Assembly: GCA_030704615.1 (NCBI GenBank)
Contig: CM060733.1
Location: 41,726,001-41,790,000, forward strand
DNA length: 64,000 bases
From: Takakia lepidozioides
Taxonomy: Eukaryota > Streptophyta > Takakiopsida > Takakiales > Takakiaceae
Direction: 5' to 3'
Shown: piece after piece, positions 61,777 to 64,000 of the stretch
Layout: each line of letters starts with the position of its first letter
Numbering within the stretch: position 1 is the first letter of the stretch
Notes under the pieces: generated by a model
Seen by the model: the letters and a program-made list of their open reading frames with translations, nothing else
Database searches by the model: none
Told to the model about the DNA's origin: nothing
Translations under genes and position numbers: made by a program

Positions 61777-63234
61777 GGCCGACGTGTGCAGCTCCCTGTG
61801 ACGTTCATAGGAGGAGTTGCGGTTGCCCAACGAGGCAAGATGCCGACACTGGCAGCATTCACAGCTGCAGTGACTTGGCCTGAAGAGTTGATGGAGGGCA
61901 ATGCCCATGCAGAGGATGTGCCACCTCCAACAGAGCAGGATGACATACATGGTACAACGGAGTTGCCTGCCATGGTTGCTCACACTCCATTGTGGGGTAC
62001 GAGCAAAGATTTGCAGCAGGTTGTTGATTGTCGTGTGCAACAAGCCTGGGTAGAGGCTTTTGTACCGTCAGGAGAGGAGGAGAGTGCGGATATTGCACCA
62101 GGACCACCTCAGTTGTCACCATTGGATACCACACCTATTGTGTGGCAGTATCCGGATGAAGGCATTTGCCTTCTGGACTTGTTTGGCAGGATCAGCACCG
62201 GATTGGCTGCTGTGCTACAGGCAGGTATGCGGGTAAGGCGTTACCTGTATGTGGAGAGAGATGAGACTGCACGATGTGTCTCACTCCGTCATGTTGCTCA
62301 GATGGTGCACTAGTACCCTGAGTTGTTGTCGGTGTCTGCAGTTCGTGGATACCAGCAAGTCTTGCTAGCAGACATTTCGTTGCTGGGGGCGCAGGATTTG
62401 GAGCAGGTTGGCTCCATGAATTTGGTAGTGGCAGGTTGGCCCTGCCAAGGGCATTCATCAGCCGGACATGGCAATGGATTGCGAGACTCGAGGTCGGGTC
62501 TGTTTTGGGAGATGGTGCGGGTTTTGCGTCACTTGCAGCTTCATCAAGCTGTATCTCCAGCATACATCTTGGAGAATGTGCCACTGATGGGCGATTTTCA
62601 GGCCAGGGTGATGGCCAGTGTGCATCAAGTCCGGTCGTGGCTTGGGTCAGCAGTGTTGCTGGATGCAGTTGCAGTGGGATCACGGGCTCATCGTCCACGG
62701 CTATGGTGGACTAACTTGATGCCACCCGCACTGCTCAAGCGTGCATTTGATGGGGTGCAGCGGCCAACACACCTCACAGTGGATAGCATTTTGGACATAG
62801 GGAGGCAGTCGCAACGTGTGAGACACGATGACCATTCGCCTTTGACAGTGGTCAAAAGGGTGGGTAAACCACGAGCAGCATTACCTACACTGCTCAGCTT
62901 CCCCGGATCCCATGCTTTTCGGGATGGTGGTCCTGGCCTCCTGTGGGATGCTCAATTGCAACAGTTAGTGGAGCCTAATGCCAACGAGCGAGAGCGGGCT
63001 ATGGGGTTTTCCACCGGGACCACGGCGGTGCCTTTTCTTTCTGAGGCATCACGTCGTCAGGTGTTGGGGCAAGCGATGGATCTCAATTGCTTGACCTGGA
63101 TTATCAGCTTGGCTATGGCTAAGCAACATAGAGTGCGGAATGCACTTCCCTTGACGGTCTCTCTGCCTATCGAGACGGTACAGGCAGCGAGTGGGGACGA
63201 GCCGGTGAGGACCACGGGGTGTAGACATCCATGA
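61777..63234 (+). CDS. Dnmt3-type cytosine methyltransferase of element B, one nonsense codon
   Basis: The frame matches the methyltransferase at 38696-40123 throughout. Motifs: DLFGRISTG (Gly-to-Arg at 62188-62190 in the SAM-binding loop), AGWPCQGHS, ILENVPLM, HRPRLWWTNL, ERERAMGF and SRRQVLGQAMDLN. A TAG at 62311-62313 (CAG in A) splits it into 61777-62313 and 62323-63234. TGA at 63232 is TGG in A. In sequence and position it continues without interruption from protease into the RT linker. This copy is probably inactive, yet it shows the natural location of the domain in the element. Confidence 0.9.
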
Positions 63235-64000
63235 CATATGTGGGAGGTGCTCGAGGTTCAGAGGGAGTTGGCAGCCAAGGCGGCTTTGATAGATGAGGTT
63301 GGGGATTCTTCTCGGGTTGAGGAGATCCTCAATGATGAGATGATAGGGCATGATGAGGCCTTGTCATTGATTGAGCAGGCAGGGAGTACTCCTCAAGAGG
63401 TTGCGGCATAGCAACCACCAGACGCGTCTTCTACCTCTAAGCCCACTGGACTTAAGGTTGTAGTTACGGAGGATAATTAGGAGCCTGACATTGGATCCAT
63501 TGTCACCGGAGGAGAGAGACGACGTATACGACGGTTCCTGAGGGCTCACAGGAATTGCTTTGCCTTCAATTTGAAGGACTTGGGAGCACTGAAGGGTCAA
63601 GAGATCCGTATTGAGTTGGCCACTGACACGCCAATCTTTCGGAGACCCTATAGATACAGTGACATGGAGAGGTCTTTGATTCAGATGAGGACTCAAGATC
63701 TCTGGGAGGCAGGTTTGGTGGAGCTCTTTGGTGGAGAGTATGCTTCAGCCACAGTGATGCCAGCCAAGAAGGATGTCTATGGCAATTGGACGGAGAGACG
63801 TATGTGCGGTGATTACCGGCCTGTAAATCGTCAGACCAAGTCCGATAGGTATGCCATGCCGACACCAGAGGAGATCTTTGATGCCATTGGGCATGCCAAA
63901 GTCTTTAGCACTTTGGATTTACGATCCGGATATCACCAGTTGCCGATCAAGGAGGCGGATAAGCAAAAGACGGCATTTTGGGGGATCAATGAGCACGGGA
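63235..64000 (+). CDS. Reverse transcriptase of element B, cut by window end
   Basis: A linker (VQRELAAKAALIDEVGD) and the conserved TAG precede the RT proper. RT motifs: LGALKGQEIRIELATDT, PAKKDVYGNWTERRMCGDYRP, FSTLDLRSGYHQLPIKEADK, WGINEHG at the window end. A second stop (TAG 63478-63480) corresponds to TGG in element A. The YIDD motif lies beyond the window. The sequence is very close to the RT on the minus strand at 37.9-38.4 kb. Confidence 0.92.
63409..63417 (+). promoter_or_regulatory. Conserved TAG-CAA-CCA, candidate readthrough stop (element B)
   Basis: In frame between the methyltransferase linker (...QEVAA) and RT; identical in element A (38520-38512). The context fits UAG-CAR-YYA. 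Other stops in B that can be compared with A are sense codons there. Confidence 0.6.

Larger units (their letters stand above)
60030..64000 (+). mobile_element. Retroelement B: gag, protease, methyltransferase and RT in one frame
   Basis: Gag (from EAQAVQFWYGILDKEL, 5'-truncated), protease, cytosine methyltransferase and RT follow each other on the plus strand without spacer DNA; the gag, protease, methyltransferase and RT frames differ by multiples of three. The RT frame is still open where the window ends, so RNase H, integrase, PHD finger and 3' LTR may lie beyond. Five internal stops lie in the coding part after gag: 61774 (between protease and methyltransferase, no A counterpart), 62311, 63232, 63409 and 63478. 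Two further stops lie at 60811 and near 60850, in the gag-protease junction. The methyltransferase sits where Ty3/gypsy elements normally pass from protease directly into RT. Confidence 0.92.

Noticed and set aside
62192-62698. Minus-strand 168-codon ORF inside element B
   Set aside because: Antisense shadow of the methyltransferase frame.

Overview
The window looks like nuclear DNA of a land plant with a large, repeat-rich genome. The evidence is spliceosomal introns with GT/AG borders, a DYW-type PPR reading frame, exons resembling plant HRD3/EBS5, TTM3, ribosomal protein eS7 and a plant-wide PDRG1-like gene, and many Ty3/gypsy elements. A fern or other seed-free plant fits best (Dnmt3-type methyltransferase, possible LEAFY-type exon, abundant PPR debris), but the species cannot be fixed from sequence alone. 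Almost every longer coding region carries nonsense codons or frameshifts, so most loci are relics, or the assembly retains small indels. || Layout. 0-1.56 kb: a 14-unit, 116-117 bp satellite with a hairpin palindrome in every unit. 1.5-4.4 kb: unassigned ORFs, a Ty3/gypsy RNase H fragment and a possible promoter. 4.45-6.3 kb: C-rich GATCCCC repeats with poly-C runs. 7.4-12.8 kb: a decayed multi-exon gene with an N-terminal zinc finger and a C-terminal Ulp1 (C48) protease, followed by a G-rich 37-bp minisatellite. 14.49-21.40 kb: a full-length, minus-strand chromovirus with about 720-bp LTRs and a TAGAA target duplication, inserted into an unknown minus-strand ORF. 22.8-27.2 kb: PPR debris, an eS7 first-exon fragment and a chimeric ORF joining a transit-peptide-like start to a PPR E/DYW end. 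27.9-29.2 kb: a PD-(D/E)XK nuclease plus kinase gene, beginning inside a 70-bp perfect inverted repeat. 29.3-34.1 kb: low-copy repeats, a LINE-like scrap and a LEAFY-SAM-like exon. 34.85-40.1 kb: the 3' half of retroelement A. 40.1-44.3 kb: older retroelement fragments, a 288-bp palindromic tandem repeat and a ParB-like four-exon gene. 44.8-51.4 kb: an HRD3/SEL1L relic with six exons. 51.4-54.2 kb: a gag-protease segment of the A family in the opposite orientation to HRD3. 54.9-59.7 kb: unassigned ORFs, a TTM3-like exon divergent from a complete three-exon PDRG1-like gene, and a hairpin with telomere-like repeats at its centre. 60.03-64.0 kb: retroelement B, running off the window. || The main discovery candidate is the A/B retroelement family. 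B is collinear: gag (two zinc knuckles), aspartic protease, a cytosine-C5 DNA methyltransferase of Dnmt3 type, then reverse transcriptase, all in one reading frame. A supplies the remainder: RNase H, an integrase with intact HHCC and DDE signatures, and a PHD finger after the integrase C-terminal domain. The family therefore appears to encode both a DNA-methylation writer and a histone-tail reader. Both copies share an in-frame TAG between methyltransferase and RT in the context TAG-CAA-CCA, which matches the UAG-CAR-YYA leaky-stop consensus. B's other internal stops downstream of gag, where A can be compared, are sense codons in A. A's methyltransferase ORF is open but inverted relative to its RT. 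B's carries a nonsense codon and a Gly-to-Arg change in the SAM-binding motif.
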